A DNA stretch of 64,000 bases from Paenibacillus sp. JQZ6Y-1 (GCF_040719145.1 NZ_JBFDUZ010000001.1:186001-250000); one strand, 5' to 3'; shown: positions 9,488 to 18,810, counted from the first letter of the stretch. Numbers and translations: made by a program. Notes: generated by a model from the sequence alone, not told the origin.

Positions 9488-10369
9488 ATGCTGATTCAAA
9501 ATTCGCCGTTTGACCGATTCATGCTAATCGGAATGAAGCTGTTTTTAATGCTGGCAGTGTTGGTGGTGATTATTCCATTTGGCTATATTATTATCGCTTC
9601 GTTTATGGACCCGACGGTGCTGCTTAATCGTGGATTGTCGTTTCATCCGGGCGATTGGAGTCTGGAAGGCTATCGCAAAATTCTGAGCAATGAAGCGATG
9701 ATTCGCGGATTTTTCAATTCGGTCTGGTATGCGGCGGCGTTCTCGATCATCACGGTGCTAATCTCGATTGGCGCAGGCTATGCACTGGCGGAGGATTCGC
9801 TTGTTGGACGCCGGGCTGTGATGACGCTGCTGATCATTACACTCTTTTTCGGCGGTGGTCTGATTCCGACATATCTGCTGATTCGCGAACTGGGGATGCT
9901 CAATACGCCGTGGGCGCTGCTCATTCCGGGGGCAGTCAATGTATGGAATATCATTCTGGCACGTACGTTTTTCAAAGGCATCTCGCGTGAGCTGAAGGAG
10001 GCGGCGAATGTGGACGGTGCATCTGACCGGATCATTTTCACCAAAATCGTACTGCCGCTATCCAAGCCGATCATGTTCGTGCTAGCGCTCTATGCGTTTG
10101 TCGGGCAATGGAATTCGTACTTTGACGCGATGATTTATTTGGAGGATTCCAAGCTGTTCCCATTGCAGCTTGTACTTCGCTCCATCCTGATCCAGAATCA
10201 GGCGGCACCGGGCATGATCGGTGATCAGCAGGCGATGGCAGAGTTGAAACGATTGTCTGAGATGATCAAGTATTCGTCGATTGTCATCTCCAGTCTACCG
10301 CTGCTAGTCATGTACCCATTCTTCCAGAAGTATTTTGAAAAAGGTGTGATGGTCGGCTCGCTGAAATAG
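9488..10369 (+). CDS. ABC sugar importer permease (LplC/YtcP type), fructan operon
   Basis: 293 residues, six predicted membrane helices, EAA-like loop near residues 170-190 (EAANVDGASDRIIF). AAAGGATGG precedes the ATG. The C terminus GVMVGSLK is the family's usual end. It pairs with the preceding permease, with 32 bp between the genes. Confidence 0.9.
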   Translation: MLIQNSPFDRFMLIGMKLFLMLAVLVVIIPFGYIIIASFMDPTVLLNRGLSFHPGDWSLEGYRKILSNEAMIRGFFNSVWYAAAFSIITVLISIGAGYALAEDSLVGRRAVMTLLIITLFFGGGLIPTYLLIRELGMLNTPWALLIPGAVNVWNIILARTFFKGISRELKEAANVDGASDRIIFTKIVLPLSKPIMFVLALYAFVGQWNSYFDAMIYLEDSKLFPLQLVLRSILIQNQAAPGMIGDQQAMAELKRLSEMIKYSSIVISSLPLLVMYPFFQKYFEKGVMVGSLK

Positions 10370-10450
10370 GCATGGTTATAGGCAATTGGCAAATGAAGTG
10401 CAATACAGGCATATCATAATAATCCGGCATCCCGGAGGAGGTTGCAATCT

Positions 10451-12061
10451 ATGAACAGAATCAAATCCCGCAAAACCATCTATACCGCAGTAGGTATTCC
10501 TGCATTGGTACTGGCGCTACTTGTTACGGGCTGTGGCGGCGAAGCGGCTCAACCGCAGAAGACCGCGGACGGCAAGCCAATCCTGCGCATGCTCACATCC
10601 AGCTCGCCGCTTGCACCTGCCGATCCGAATGAGAAGCTGATCCTGCAACGCTTGGAAAAGAAAACAGGTGTGCATATACAGTGGACTAGCTATACAAGCG
10701 ATGTATTCACGGAAAAGCGCAATCTGATGGTAGCGAGTGGCGATCTGCCCGATGCGATCTTTGGCGCAGAATATAGCGATTATGATCTGCTCAAGCTTGC
10801 AAAGGACGGAGCGATTGTACCGCTAGAGGATCTGATCGACCAGTATATGCCTAATTTTAAAAAGGTACTGGCAGAGCGACCGGAATACCGCACGATGATC
10901 ACGGCACCGGACGGGCATATTTATTCATTCCCGTGGATTGAGGAGCTGGGACAGGATAAGGAACGCATCCAATCCGTGGACGACATGCCGTGGATCAATC
11001 AGCAGTGGCTGGATAAGTTGAACTTGAAGATGCCCAAGACAACAGATGAATTGAAGCAGGTATTAACCGCGTTCAAAACACAAGACCCGAATGGTAACGG
11101 TCAGGCGGACGAGATTCCGCTTTCGTTTATCGACAAGCCGGGTGGCGAGAATCTGACCTTTCTGTTCGCTTCATTTGGACTAGGTGACAATCCTGATCAT
11201 ACGGTTGTGACCAATGACGGGAAAGTCCTATTTACCGGCAATCAGGACGGCTATCGGGATGGGGTCAATTATATCCACGATCTGTATCGCAACGGGCTGA
11301 TCGATATTGAATCGTTCCAGCAGGATTGGAATACGTATCTTGCCAAGGGGAAGGATAATCGGTACGGATTGTATTTTACATGGGATAAAGCCAATATTAC
11401 GGGCATGAATGATACGTATGATCTGATGCCGCCACTCGCCGGACCGGATGGTAAGGTCAATGTGACACGCAACAATGCCATCGGTTTTTTCCGTGGCAGT
11501 ATGGTCGTGACGAGCAGCAACCAGCAGCTGGAGCAAACTGCCAAATGGGTCGATCAGCTGTATGCGCCGCTGCAATCGGTGCAGGATAACTGGGGAACGT
11601 ACGGCGATAGTACCCAGCAAAATATTTTTAAGCTGGATGAGTCCAAGCAAATGCTTAAGCATCTGCCATTAGAAGGCTCTGCACCCGTAGAGGTGCGTCA
11701 GAAAACAAGCATCGGTGGTCCGCTGGCGATCTTGAGCGATTATTTTGGCAAGTACACCACGATGCCGGATGATGCCAAATGGCGCATGGATTTGATGAAA
11801 AAGGTATTGGTGCCGCATATGCAGGCAGACCATACGTATCCGAATGTCTTTTTCAGCATCGACGAGTTAGATCGTTTATCTACCATTGAAGCCGATCTGT
11901 TCCCGTACATGCTGCGCAAGCGAACAGAGTGGTATCAGAATGGCAAAGCGGATCAGGAATGGGATGGTTATATTCAGGAGCTGGATCGACTTGGACTACA
12001 AGAATGGCTCAAAATCAGGCAGGACGGCTACAACCGCAGCCTGCAACAGACGGGAGAGTGA
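10451..12061 (+). CDS. Solute-binding lipoprotein, fructan operon
   Basis: 536 residues. The ATG at 10451 is preferred over an in-frame TTG at 10442 because GGAGGAGG ends directly at that TTG but lies 9 nt before the ATG. The lipoprotein signal has lipobox LVTGC. The body resembles LplA-type oligosaccharide-binding proteins. A GH32 gene begins 4 nt after its stop, which makes co-transcription nearly certain and supports fructo-oligosaccharides as ligand. Confidence 0.9.
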   Translation: MNRIKSRKTIYTAVGIPALVLALLVTGCGGEAAQPQKTADGKPILRMLTSSSPLAPADPNEKLILQRLEKKTGVHIQWTSYTSDVFTEKRNLMVASGDLPDAIFGAEYSDYDLLKLAKDGAIVPLEDLIDQYMPNFKKVLAERPEYRTMITAPDGHIYSFPWIEELGQDKERIQSVDDMPWINQQWLDKLNLKMPKTTDELKQVLTAFKTQDPNGNGQADEIPLSFIDKPGGENLTFLFASFGLGDNPDHTVVTNDGKVLFTGNQDGYRDGVNYIHDLYRNGLIDIESFQQDWNTYLAKGKDNRYGLYFTWDKANITGMNDTYDLMPPLAGPDGKVNVTRNNAIGFFRGSMVVTSSNQQLEQTAKWVDQLYAPLQSVQDNWGTYGDSTQQNIFKLDESKQMLKHLPLEGSAPVEVRQKTSIGGPLAILSDYFGKYTTMPDDAKWRMDLMKKVLVPHMQADHTYPNVFFSIDELDRLSTIEADLFPYMLRKRTEWYQNGKADQEWDGYIQELDRLGLQEWLKIRQDGYNRSLQQTGE

Positions 12062-12065
12062 CCGC

Positions 12066-13550
12066 ATGTCTTTACAACTACAAAACGATTATCGTGGGGC
12101 ATACCATTTCTCGCCTAAGCACGGCTGGATGAACGATCCGAACGGGATGGTGTATTGGGAGGGGGAATATCATCTCTTTTTTCAATATCATCCGTTTGGG
12201 CAGACATGGGGACCGATGCACTGGGGACATGCGGTATCGCGCGATCTGGTGCACTGGCAGGAGCTGCCGATTGCGCTGGAGCCGGATGAGCTGGGTACAA
12301 TCTTTTCCGGTAGTGCGGTGGTTGATTGGAACAATACGACTGGATTTTTCCCAGAGCAGCCGGGATTGGTGGCGATCTTCACCCATCATGATGAGCAGCC
12401 TGGGCAATCGGTACAGCAAAGTCAAAGTCTTGCCTACAGTCATGATCATGGGCGTACTTGGCAAAAGTACGCTGGGAATCCAGTGCTGACCTGCCCTACG
12501 CGACCTGATTTTCGCGATCCGAAGGTGTTCTGGTATGAGCCGAATCATAGCTGGATCATGATCGTCACCTGTGGACAGACGGTGGCATTGTATCGATCAT
12601 CCAATTTGCTGCAATGGCAGGAATTGAGTGTATTTGGCGAAGGGATCGGTAGTCATGATGGAGTATGGGAATGCCCAGATTTGTTTCCACTGCCGCTGAG
12701 TAATGGGGAGCAAGGTGAGCAGCGCTGGGTCATGCTAGTCAGTATTAGCGATGACGGAACCAGTGTAGAAGGTTCGCGGACGCAGTATTTTATCGGGCAA
12801 TTTGACGGGACGAATTTTGTGGCGGACGAAGCATCACAGCAGGTGCGTTGGCTCGATCATGGGCGGGACAATTATGCAGGTGTGAACTGGTCGGATATTC
12901 CAGCAGCAGATGGACGGCGACTATATATGGGTTGGATGAGCAATTGGCGTTATGCCAATACGACACCGACGGGTAGCTGGCGCGGAGCGATGACGATTGC
13001 CCGTGAATTGAGATTGGAACAAGCAACGGATGGTTCCGTGCAACTGCTTCAACATCCGGTGAGCGAATGGGAGAAGTGCCGTCATCTACGTCTGCAATTG
13101 GATCAGGTACAGCCGGAGCAGATTGCTACAGCACTCGCTGATCTGCGGTTGTGCAGCTATGAGCTACATGTCGTGATGCCAATAAGCACATCGGCGGAAT
13201 GGGAAGTCTTATCAGATGGACAGCATCGCACGGTGATTGGTGTGGATGCGGCAGCTGGCATATTGTTTATCGACCGTACGATGTCCGGTGATCAAGTGTT
13301 TCATGAGCATTTTGCAGGACGACATGAAGCGAGTTTAGCGGAAAAGGAAGACGTGCGTGAGCTGCGTATATTTGTGGATCGCGGATCGGTAGAGGTATTT
13401 GCAGATGATGGTTGTGTTGTGATGACAGATTTGGTATTTCCGAATGTGGGTGCAGAGCGGATGGGCTTGATACGCTATGCAGATGAAGAAAAGAAGACAC
13501 TGCGCATGTCGGTAGCACTTTATGAGGTGTCAGAAGATCAGCAGCTGTGA
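12066..13550 (+). CDS. Intracellular GH32 fructan/sucrose hydrolase
   Basis: 494 residues with no signal peptide, so cytoplasmic. It cleaves terminal beta-fructosyl bonds in sucrose, inulin or levan oligosaccharides. The three GH32 catalytic positions are visible: nucleophile Asp24 in WMNDPNG, stabiliser Asp151 in FRDP, and acid/base Glu202 in ECPDLF. A five-bladed propeller (about 1-320) is followed by the beta-sandwich module. The start lies 4 nt after the binding-protein stop; no strong ribosome site is seen, so translation may be coupled. It probably hydrolyses the imported oligosaccharides. Confidence 0.92.
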   Translation: MSLQLQNDYRGAYHFSPKHGWMNDPNGMVYWEGEYHLFFQYHPFGQTWGPMHWGHAVSRDLVHWQELPIALEPDELGTIFSGSAVVDWNNTTGFFPEQPGLVAIFTHHDEQPGQSVQQSQSLAYSHDHGRTWQKYAGNPVLTCPTRPDFRDPKVFWYEPNHSWIMIVTCGQTVALYRSSNLLQWQELSVFGEGIGSHDGVWECPDLFPLPLSNGEQGEQRWVMLVSISDDGTSVEGSRTQYFIGQFDGTNFVADEASQQVRWLDHGRDNYAGVNWSDIPAADGRRLYMGWMSNWRYANTTPTGSWRGAMTIARELRLEQATDGSVQLLQHPVSEWEKCRHLRLQLDQVQPEQIATALADLRLCSYELHVVMPISTSAEWEVLSDGQHRTVIGVDAAAGILFIDRTMSGDQVFHEHFAGRHEASLAEKEDVRELRIFVDRGSVEVFADDGCVVMTDLVFPNVGAERMGLIRYADEEKKTLRMSVALYEVSEDQQL

Positions 13551-13654
13551 ACGAAGCGGAGACAGCCATTTTATACACAAGCACGCGATGTGTGATCACG
13601 TACAAGTACAGTCTCATCCATGCCCATTATAGGACGCTTCAGGGAGGCGAGAAT

Positions 13655-15958
13655 TTGGATAGCAAACAGGTTGTCACATTCGACTGCAACCGCATAAGCG
13701 ACGGAAGTATGATCACAGATAGCGGCAGCGAGACGAAACCCAACAGCATGCTTAACAAGTATCACTATTCCAATGGTATTCGTAGATTAGGAGCGTTATT
13801 GTTCGCTGCTTGTCTGTACAGCTGGCTAAGTTCTACTGTGCAGGCAGCGGAGGTTTCGCAGTCAGGAGAGAGCAGCATGACCAACCATCCATCGGTATTG
13901 GCGGCAGCGATTGCCGCTGAAGGAGAAACGGCAACATGGAATCATAATGGAAGTCATGAATATACGGTAGGTGATGCAGTCTGGGCGCTGGATCGGCGTG
14001 GCATGAGAGGTGTGGTATTGGAAGGTGGACAGGGCGGTATGAAACTATACGCCCAGCCGACCGGAACAAATCTGGTGCTGATGACCGATCTGATGCCAGT
14101 GGATGAGCAGTTGCCAACACAAACGCAAGCGCCGATGGAGGCGGGGCTAGTACTTCGCACCGATGAACAGGGGCAGCAGGGCTATCAGGTCCTTTTGATT
14201 CGCAATGATCATCGTATCACTGCTCGGTTACAGCAGTCCGACGGCACCATCATTCAGCAATCGCAGCAGAGTTATCCTAGCGAATCCGGTGCAAAGCATC
14301 GCTTGGAGCTGCATGTGCAAGATCATCACTTGCAGTTGTATGTAGATGGCTATGCGCAACCGGCGCTGGATACCGAGCAGCTGACCGATGGTGCAGATGA
14401 AGATATGGCGGGCATTGTGGTGGTGAGCGGTGCTGCTTCTTTTCAGGATACGTACCGGATGACACAGCAGCAATTTTACGGCGAGGATTATCGTCCAGCG
14501 TATCATTATTCTGCACTACGCGGCTGGGCGAGTGACCCGAACGGCTTGATCTATTATAAGGGTGAATATCATCTGTTTCATCAGGATGGCGGACGATGGG
14601 CGCATGCAGTCAGTACCGATCTGTTGCATTGGAAAAACTTGCCCTTTGCGCTGGAATGGAATCAGCTTGGACATATTTGGTCAGGCTCCACCATCGCTGA
14701 TGAGCACAATGTATCGGGTTTGTTTGACGGAACAACAGAAGGAGGCTTAATCGCGTATTATACATCCTACACACCGACAGAACACAATGGCAATCAGAAA
14801 ATTGGAATCGCTTACAGTACGGATCGTGGACGTACATGGCGCTATCCAACCGACCGTCCGGTCGTGATTGATAATCCAGGTAAACGTGCAACAGAGCTGG
14901 GTGGCTGGGACTTTCGTGATCCGAAGATTGTGCGCGACGATGCCCATAACCGCTGGGTGATGGTCGTATCAGGCGGCGATCATGTGCGCTTATTCGTATC
15001 GACCAATCTGCTGGATTGGACATTAACGGACAATTTTGGATATGGCAATTATATTCGTGGCGGCGTATGGGAATGCCCAGACCTGTTTCCATTACAAGCG
15101 GCAGATGGCACGGTAAAATGGGTGCTGATGATCAGCACGGGTGCTAATCCCAATACGGAAGGCTCGGACGCAGAATATTTTATTGGTCAGCTGGATTCAG
15201 CTGGCAAATTTATTAACGATAATCCTGCCGGTACGGTGCTGAAAACGGATTGGGGTAAGGAATTTTACGCTTCGATGTCCTTTGCCGGATTGCCGCAGCA
15301 TCAGCGTATTGTGATGGCTTGGATGACCAACTGGGATTATGCGTTTGAGCAGCCAACTGGTGATTGGAAAGGGGTATTGACCATTCCGCGCCAATTGTCG
15401 CTAGTATCGACACCGAACGGCTGGCGATTATCTCAGCAGCCAGTGGAACAGCTGAACACCTTGCGCACGCCCCTATTGCAAACCCAAGCGATAACTCTAC
15501 AGCCGGATAGCCCTGATCTGTTAGCGGGCCTATCATCCGCCAGCTATGAGATACAAGCAGAGATACGCTTGCCGCAGCAGCAACCGGCATCGTCGTTTGG
15601 CTTTCGGTTATTAGAAAATGGCGACAGCACGCAGTTTACCGAGATAGGCTATATGGCAGCAGATCAGCAGCTATTTATCGACCGAGCGCAATCCGGCATC
15701 ACCAACTTCTCGCCGCTATTCCGCACACGTCAGCAAGCAACGCTGCCAGCGACAGACGGCATTATCCGGCTGCGCATTCTGGTAGATCGTTCTACGGTAG
15801 AGGTCTTTGCCAATAATGGACAGACGGTATTCAGTAGCATCGTATTCCCTGATGCTACCAGCCGTCAGATGAGTCTGTATACAACCGGCGGTCATATGCA
15901 GATTGTATCGTTGAAGGTCCATCGACTGAGCAATGTGTGGGATAGTCAGCGACCATAA
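13655..15958 (+). CDS. Secreted GH32 levanase-like enzyme
   Basis: 767 residues from a TTG start backed by AGGGAGG; in-frame ATGs at 13709 and 13748 lack sites. A signal sequence ends near VQAAEV. An N-terminal lectin-like sandwich (about 80-265) precedes the GH32 propeller and sandwich, the reverse of the C-terminal extra module in B. subtilis SacC. Catalytic residues are Asp294, Asp422 (FRDP) and Glu473 (ECPDLF). The nucleophile motif reads WASDPNG, and the usual loop after YHLF (the FFQYHPFG..MHWGH stretch) is shortened to FHQDGGRWAHAVS. It would release fructan oligomers for the importer upstream. Confidence 0.88.
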   Translation: MDSKQVVTFDCNRISDGSMITDSGSETKPNSMLNKYHYSNGIRRLGALLFAACLYSWLSSTVQAAEVSQSGESSMTNHPSVLAAAIAAEGETATWNHNGSHEYTVGDAVWALDRRGMRGVVLEGGQGGMKLYAQPTGTNLVLMTDLMPVDEQLPTQTQAPMEAGLVLRTDEQGQQGYQVLLIRNDHRITARLQQSDGTIIQQSQQSYPSESGAKHRLELHVQDHHLQLYVDGYAQPALDTEQLTDGADEDMAGIVVVSGAASFQDTYRMTQQQFYGEDYRPAYHYSALRGWASDPNGLIYYKGEYHLFHQDGGRWAHAVSTDLLHWKNLPFALEWNQLGHIWSGSTIADEHNVSGLFDGTTEGGLIAYYTSYTPTEHNGNQKIGIAYSTDRGRTWRYPTDRPVVIDNPGKRATELGGWDFRDPKIVRDDAHNRWVMVVSGGDHVRLFVSTNLLDWTLTDNFGYGNYIRGGVWECPDLFPLQAADGTVKWVLMISTGANPNTEGSDAEYFIGQLDSAGKFINDNPAGTVLKTDWGKEFYASMSFAGLPQHQRIVMAWMTNWDYAFEQPTGDWKGVLTIPRQLSLVSTPNGWRLSQQPVEQLNTLRTPLLQTQAITLQPDSPDLLAGLSSASYEIQAEIRLPQQQPASSFGFRLLENGDSTQFTEIGYMAADQQLFIDRAQSGITNFSPLFRTRQQATLPATDGIIRLRILVDRSTVEVFANNGQTVFSSIVFPDATSRQMSLYTTGGHMQIVSLKVHRLSNVWDSQRP

Positions 15959-16104
15959 ACCAAACATGTACCTTGATGTTAGAGCTTCATAGGGAAGGAT
16001 TCATGATACCGATACCATGCGAGAATACTAGGGCAGACTATCATGCTGGAATATCCCTTTTGTATAACAAAACATGGATGTCAGCATAGAGCATCCGCCG
16101 ATGA

Positions 16105-16911
16105 CTACAAATAATAAGCGGGTTCTTCATCCGCCGAACGAGCGAAAAAGCTGCTACGATACAGCGATGGACTGATGCCAAAGTGGCGAGTAAATTTGCA
16201 GGTGAAATACGTCTGTGAATTGAAGCCGACCTCGTAGGCGATCTCCCCAATATAGCGAGAAGTGCTGCACAATAACTGTTGTGCCTGTTCCAGTCTTAGC
16301 CGAAGTACAGTATCCATAATCGTCTCGCCAGTATGCTGCTTATACAAATGTGACAATCGCGAAGGCGACAGACAGACGAGCTGGGCGAGCTGCTCTACCC
16401 GAATATCTTCGGTATAATGGCGCTGCAAATAATGCTGCACTTCTTCGATACGTCCATCAGAATGATGATTGTCTGCTCCGGCATTCATGGCGAGCAGAAG
16501 CAACACTTCGCTGAGCAGATGAAAGGTAAGCTGGCGATAGCCCGGATGATCGGCACGGTCGCCGTATTCCATCAGCCGCTCCAGCACCTGCTGTATTTCT
16601 CGGCATAATCGGCTGTCATTGATCAGCAGTGGTCGTTCAGCATGAGGGGTTTGCAATTGGTGCAGCCAGCTCATCCATTGTGGGCAAGCAACGAATTGGC
16701 AGCATACGCCCGATGCTCTACCATGAATCGGCTGTACCCAAGGTGCATCCTGTCCGGGTGGTGTCAGATAGATACGTGCGCTACTCATAGATAATGATGC
16801 TCCAGCAGTAGAAGGCAAATAAATCAAGGTCCAGCGATGCGTTTCGGTGGCGGTATGCAGCGGGGAAAATGTCGGAAGATGATGATACTCCATTACAAAA
16901 TCAGCATTCAT
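16105..16911 (-). CDS. AraC-family transcriptional regulator
   Basis: 268 residues. The ATG at 16911 is chosen because GAAGGAGG lies 8 nt upstream; the longer frame to 16935 has no site. A cupin-like sensing half (about 1-150) is followed by the two-helix-turn-helix AraC domain in the last 100 residues (LAQLVCLSPSRLSHLYKQH and EIAYEVGFNSQTYFTCKF). It converges on the secreted GH32 gene, so a regulatory link to sugar use is plausible. A cre-like site lies in its upstream region. Confidence 0.88.
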   Translation of the reverse strand: MNADFVMEYHHLPTFSPLHTATETHRWTLIYLPSTAGASLSMSSARIYLTPPGQDAPWVQPIHGRASGVCCQFVACPQWMSWLHQLQTPHAERPLLINDSRLCREIQQVLERLMEYGDRADHPGYRQLTFHLLSEVLLLLAMNAGADNHHSDGRIEEVQHYLQRHYTEDIRVEQLAQLVCLSPSRLSHLYKQHTGETIMDTVLRLRLEQAQQLLCSTSRYIGEIAYEVGFNSQTYFTCKFTRHFGISPSLYRSSFFARSADEEPAYYL

Positions 16912-16965
16912 CAAAACGGCCTCCTTCTCCATCAATCAGGCAGACTCTACACCTTCATATCCAAA

Positions 16966-16979
16966 TGTAAGCGTTTTTA
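16966..16979 (+). promoter_or_regulatory. cre-like site upstream of AraC gene
   Basis: TGTAAGCGTTTTTA matches the cre consensus at 13 of 14 positions. It lies 54 bp upstream of the AraC start codon, in its likely promoter region. Confidence 0.5.
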
Positions 16980-17036
16980 TAAATAGGATAATCAAATTGC
17001 AAATGCTGCACAAGGGAGAAAAGACGCACTGGCATA

Positions 17037-17080
17037 TAAAAAAAGCGCAATCCGTAGTAACAAACGGTTGCGCTTTTTTG
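17037..17080. terminator. Bidirectional intrinsic terminator
   Basis: Complementary arms containing AAAAAAGCGCAA and TTGCGCTTTTTT, with an inner CCGT/ACGG pair. On the minus strand it closes the peptide gene and separates it from the AraC gene. Confidence 0.85.
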
Positions 17081-17164
17081 CATGGTTGCGAATGAATTAT
17101 GGATAAAAGTCGGTATATCATTATGAACAACCCACTGTTAGATGAACGGATATGGAACAACCGT

Positions 17165-17407
17165 TTACCAAGACGCTTCCGGTTTCAAGCGTGCAGCAGG
17201 AACCACGTCCGAAGGTTTAGGTGGAATGACCAAATATAGCTCGCTCGGTGTTTCTTCAATGGTGGTCAGCTTGATATGCTCTGGAAACGAAATGCCCATC
17301 ACTTCCTGCAATGCCTGTTTTGGATTGGTTTTTAACAATTCCAAAAATCCTGGGTCTTCCCATGCTTTTTGAATCACCTGATTGTGAAAAATGGCTTGGC
17401 TGGACAT
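17165..17407 (-). CDS. NHLP-leader-type peptide precursor with C-terminal Trp
   Basis: 80 residues from the ATG at 17407, with GAAGGG about 10 nt upstream; two ATGs a few codons earlier are possible. Residues about 5-63 have the pattern of nitrile-hydratase-like leader peptides: acidic-aromatic helix, ..DPGFLELLKTNPKQAL.., then ..MGISFPEHIKL.., then ELYLVIPP. After the PP the tail has about 17 residues, has no Cys or Thr, and ends in Trp80. This absence argues against lanthipeptide or thiazole chemistry. The upstream gene on the same strand encodes a DDxxD isoprenoid-type enzyme, so Trp80 is a candidate prenylation site. No NHLP exporter is adjacent. Confidence 0.72.
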   Translation of the reverse strand: MSSQAIFHNQVIQKAWEDPGFLELLKTNPKQALQEVMGISFPEHIKLTTIEETPSELYLVIPPKPSDVVPAARLKPEASW

Positions 17408-17504
17408 ACCCATCATTCCCTTCTTCAAATGGTTATATTTTCCTATTACTATAACATGCAATACTTCTAAAATCCATATCTATTGTAATATTTTTCTTGT
17501 TTAT

Positions 17505-18509
17505 TTAAGGCAAAATATTGGCGTGGTACCATAGACTACCCTGCTGCATGAGCAAATTACGATGCTGATCTACCTGCTCTGTCATCCGATTCAGCTGACG
17601 AACCAAATAGGCGTGAAAGTGATTGAGATGTGGAATGGTAGCTGAAGATGATACCGTCAAATACCCATCAGCAGCAATCGCCGCATAGCGCCGCAAAATA
17701 TGACGGTCATAGATCGCTTGATGCACTAGCCGTTCGTTCAGGACTGGCACCGCTATAGGAGACGTCTCATCCGCAGAAGAACCTTTCATCGACAGCTCCT
17801 GCCGGATCAGCGATAACAGACAATTGTAACTGCCATCCGCCAGATCCTCTGGCCAATCTGCGGCATCATCGTTCATTTGCAGGGCGATTAGCACCTCATC
17901 CAGCTGTTGCATTACGATAGGCAATTGATCAGGCAAGCGCGCTTCCAGCAGCAACAGTGCCACCGATAGTTTGAGTGGACTGGCTTTACCCGCAATTTTC
18001 AGACGATCATGGAGAAAATAATCGCTTTCCTTCTCGAGACTGACCGCATCTGCCCATTCCATTACAAAGCGGTGATAATAGTCCCACAGCCGTGCCTGAT
18101 CGTGCGTAGTCTGTGACAAGATCAACAGAAACTCACTATGGAGCATCTGACTGAGCGGTACGAGTCGTTGTCGATCGATGCTGTCCGATTGCCGATCCTG
18201 AACATCCATCAGATCATCCTGAATGAAAAAGTGCAGCATACCCATCACATTACCGAGCGCCGCCAGCTTTGCTACCGGCAGCAGTGAAGCGGGGGACAGA
18301 TGCCGGAGCCTGGTCGTTAATGTACGCTCCAACCAGAATGGTAGCAAATAACAAATATAATTTTTTACGCTGCCTTGCTTGCGAATATCGAATCCAGACA
18401 GGTAATGAAGTCCCAGAACATTGAGCGGCGCTGGAAAACGGCTGATCCGCTGTTCGGCTTCGGCAAACAATTCATAGATTTGTGGCCTAAAATCCTCCAG
18501 CCAGTCCAT
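17505..18509 (-). CDS. Class I isoprenoid-type enzyme (ComQ/polyprenyl synthase-like)
   Basis: 334 residues, all-helical by composition. Two Asp-rich Mg-diphosphate motifs are visible: DDLMD at 98-102 (in HFFIQDDLMD) and DDAAD at 214-218 (in QMNDDAAD), at the spacing of polyprenyl synthases and ComQ. The start has GAAAGGGG a few bases upstream. It lies 97 bp upstream of the NHLP-leader peptide gene on the same strand, the ComQ-then-ComX order. It may prenylate the peptide's Trp, or it may make a small terpene. I cannot decide between these from sequence. Confidence 0.72.
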   Translation of the reverse strand: MDWLEDFRPQIYELFAEAEQRISRFPAPLNVLGLHYLSGFDIRKQGSVKNYICYLLPFWLERTLTTRLRHLSPASLLPVAKLAALGNVMGMLHFFIQDDLMDVQDRQSDSIDRQRLVPLSQMLHSEFLLILSQTTHDQARLWDYYHRFVMEWADAVSLEKESDYFLHDRLKIAGKASPLKLSVALLLLEARLPDQLPIVMQQLDEVLIALQMNDDAADWPEDLADGSYNCLLSLIRQELSMKGSSADETSPIAVPVLNERLVHQAIYDRHILRRYAAIAADGYLTVSSSATIPHLNHFHAYLVRQLNRMTEQVDQHRNLLMQQGSLWYHANILP

Positions 18510-18535
18510 TGACTCACCCCTTTCGTTATATATTA

Positions 18536-18564
18536 ATTATAACTTGCCAATTATTGGATTCCAA
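18536..18564 (-). promoter_or_regulatory. Leftward promoter with overlapping palindromes
   Basis: On the minus strand TTGGAA (18559-18564) is 17 bp from TATAAT (18536-18541). Two 11-bp palindromes overlap here, CCAATTATTGG (18547-18557) and TTGGATTCCAA (18554-18564), covering the -35 and spacer. This is a typical place for a repressor to bind. Confidence 0.5.
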
Positions 18565-18810
18565 AGAGGAATAAAGGGGATATTTTGGCTTTTATTGAGG
18601 AAACTTGTCGGCTGGAATCTAAGCTCATCATAACGCGATTTTTTGCTTTTTACATAGGGCGCAAGGCATGGAAAGATAGAGAATTTTATTATTATTTTTA
18701 TTTGCACATTTGAAGTGGAGGGAACATGAGAATAACGAACATGTTGGTGTGTAGATTGGCAACCTAGGAATGGTTGGCGATAGCTCATTTCTTCTATACT
18801 ATGGATACGA

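Noticed and set aside
15991-16058. Possible terminator after the secreted GH32 gene
   Set aside because: AGGGA and TCCCT segments with inner ATGATA/TATCAT can pair, but the stem is interrupted and the loop long, so I did not call it.
17165-17407. Nitrile hydratase subunit as an alternative call for the NHLP-like peptide
   Set aside because: Only 80 residues and lacking the metal-binding Cys cluster; the similarity is to the leader part only.
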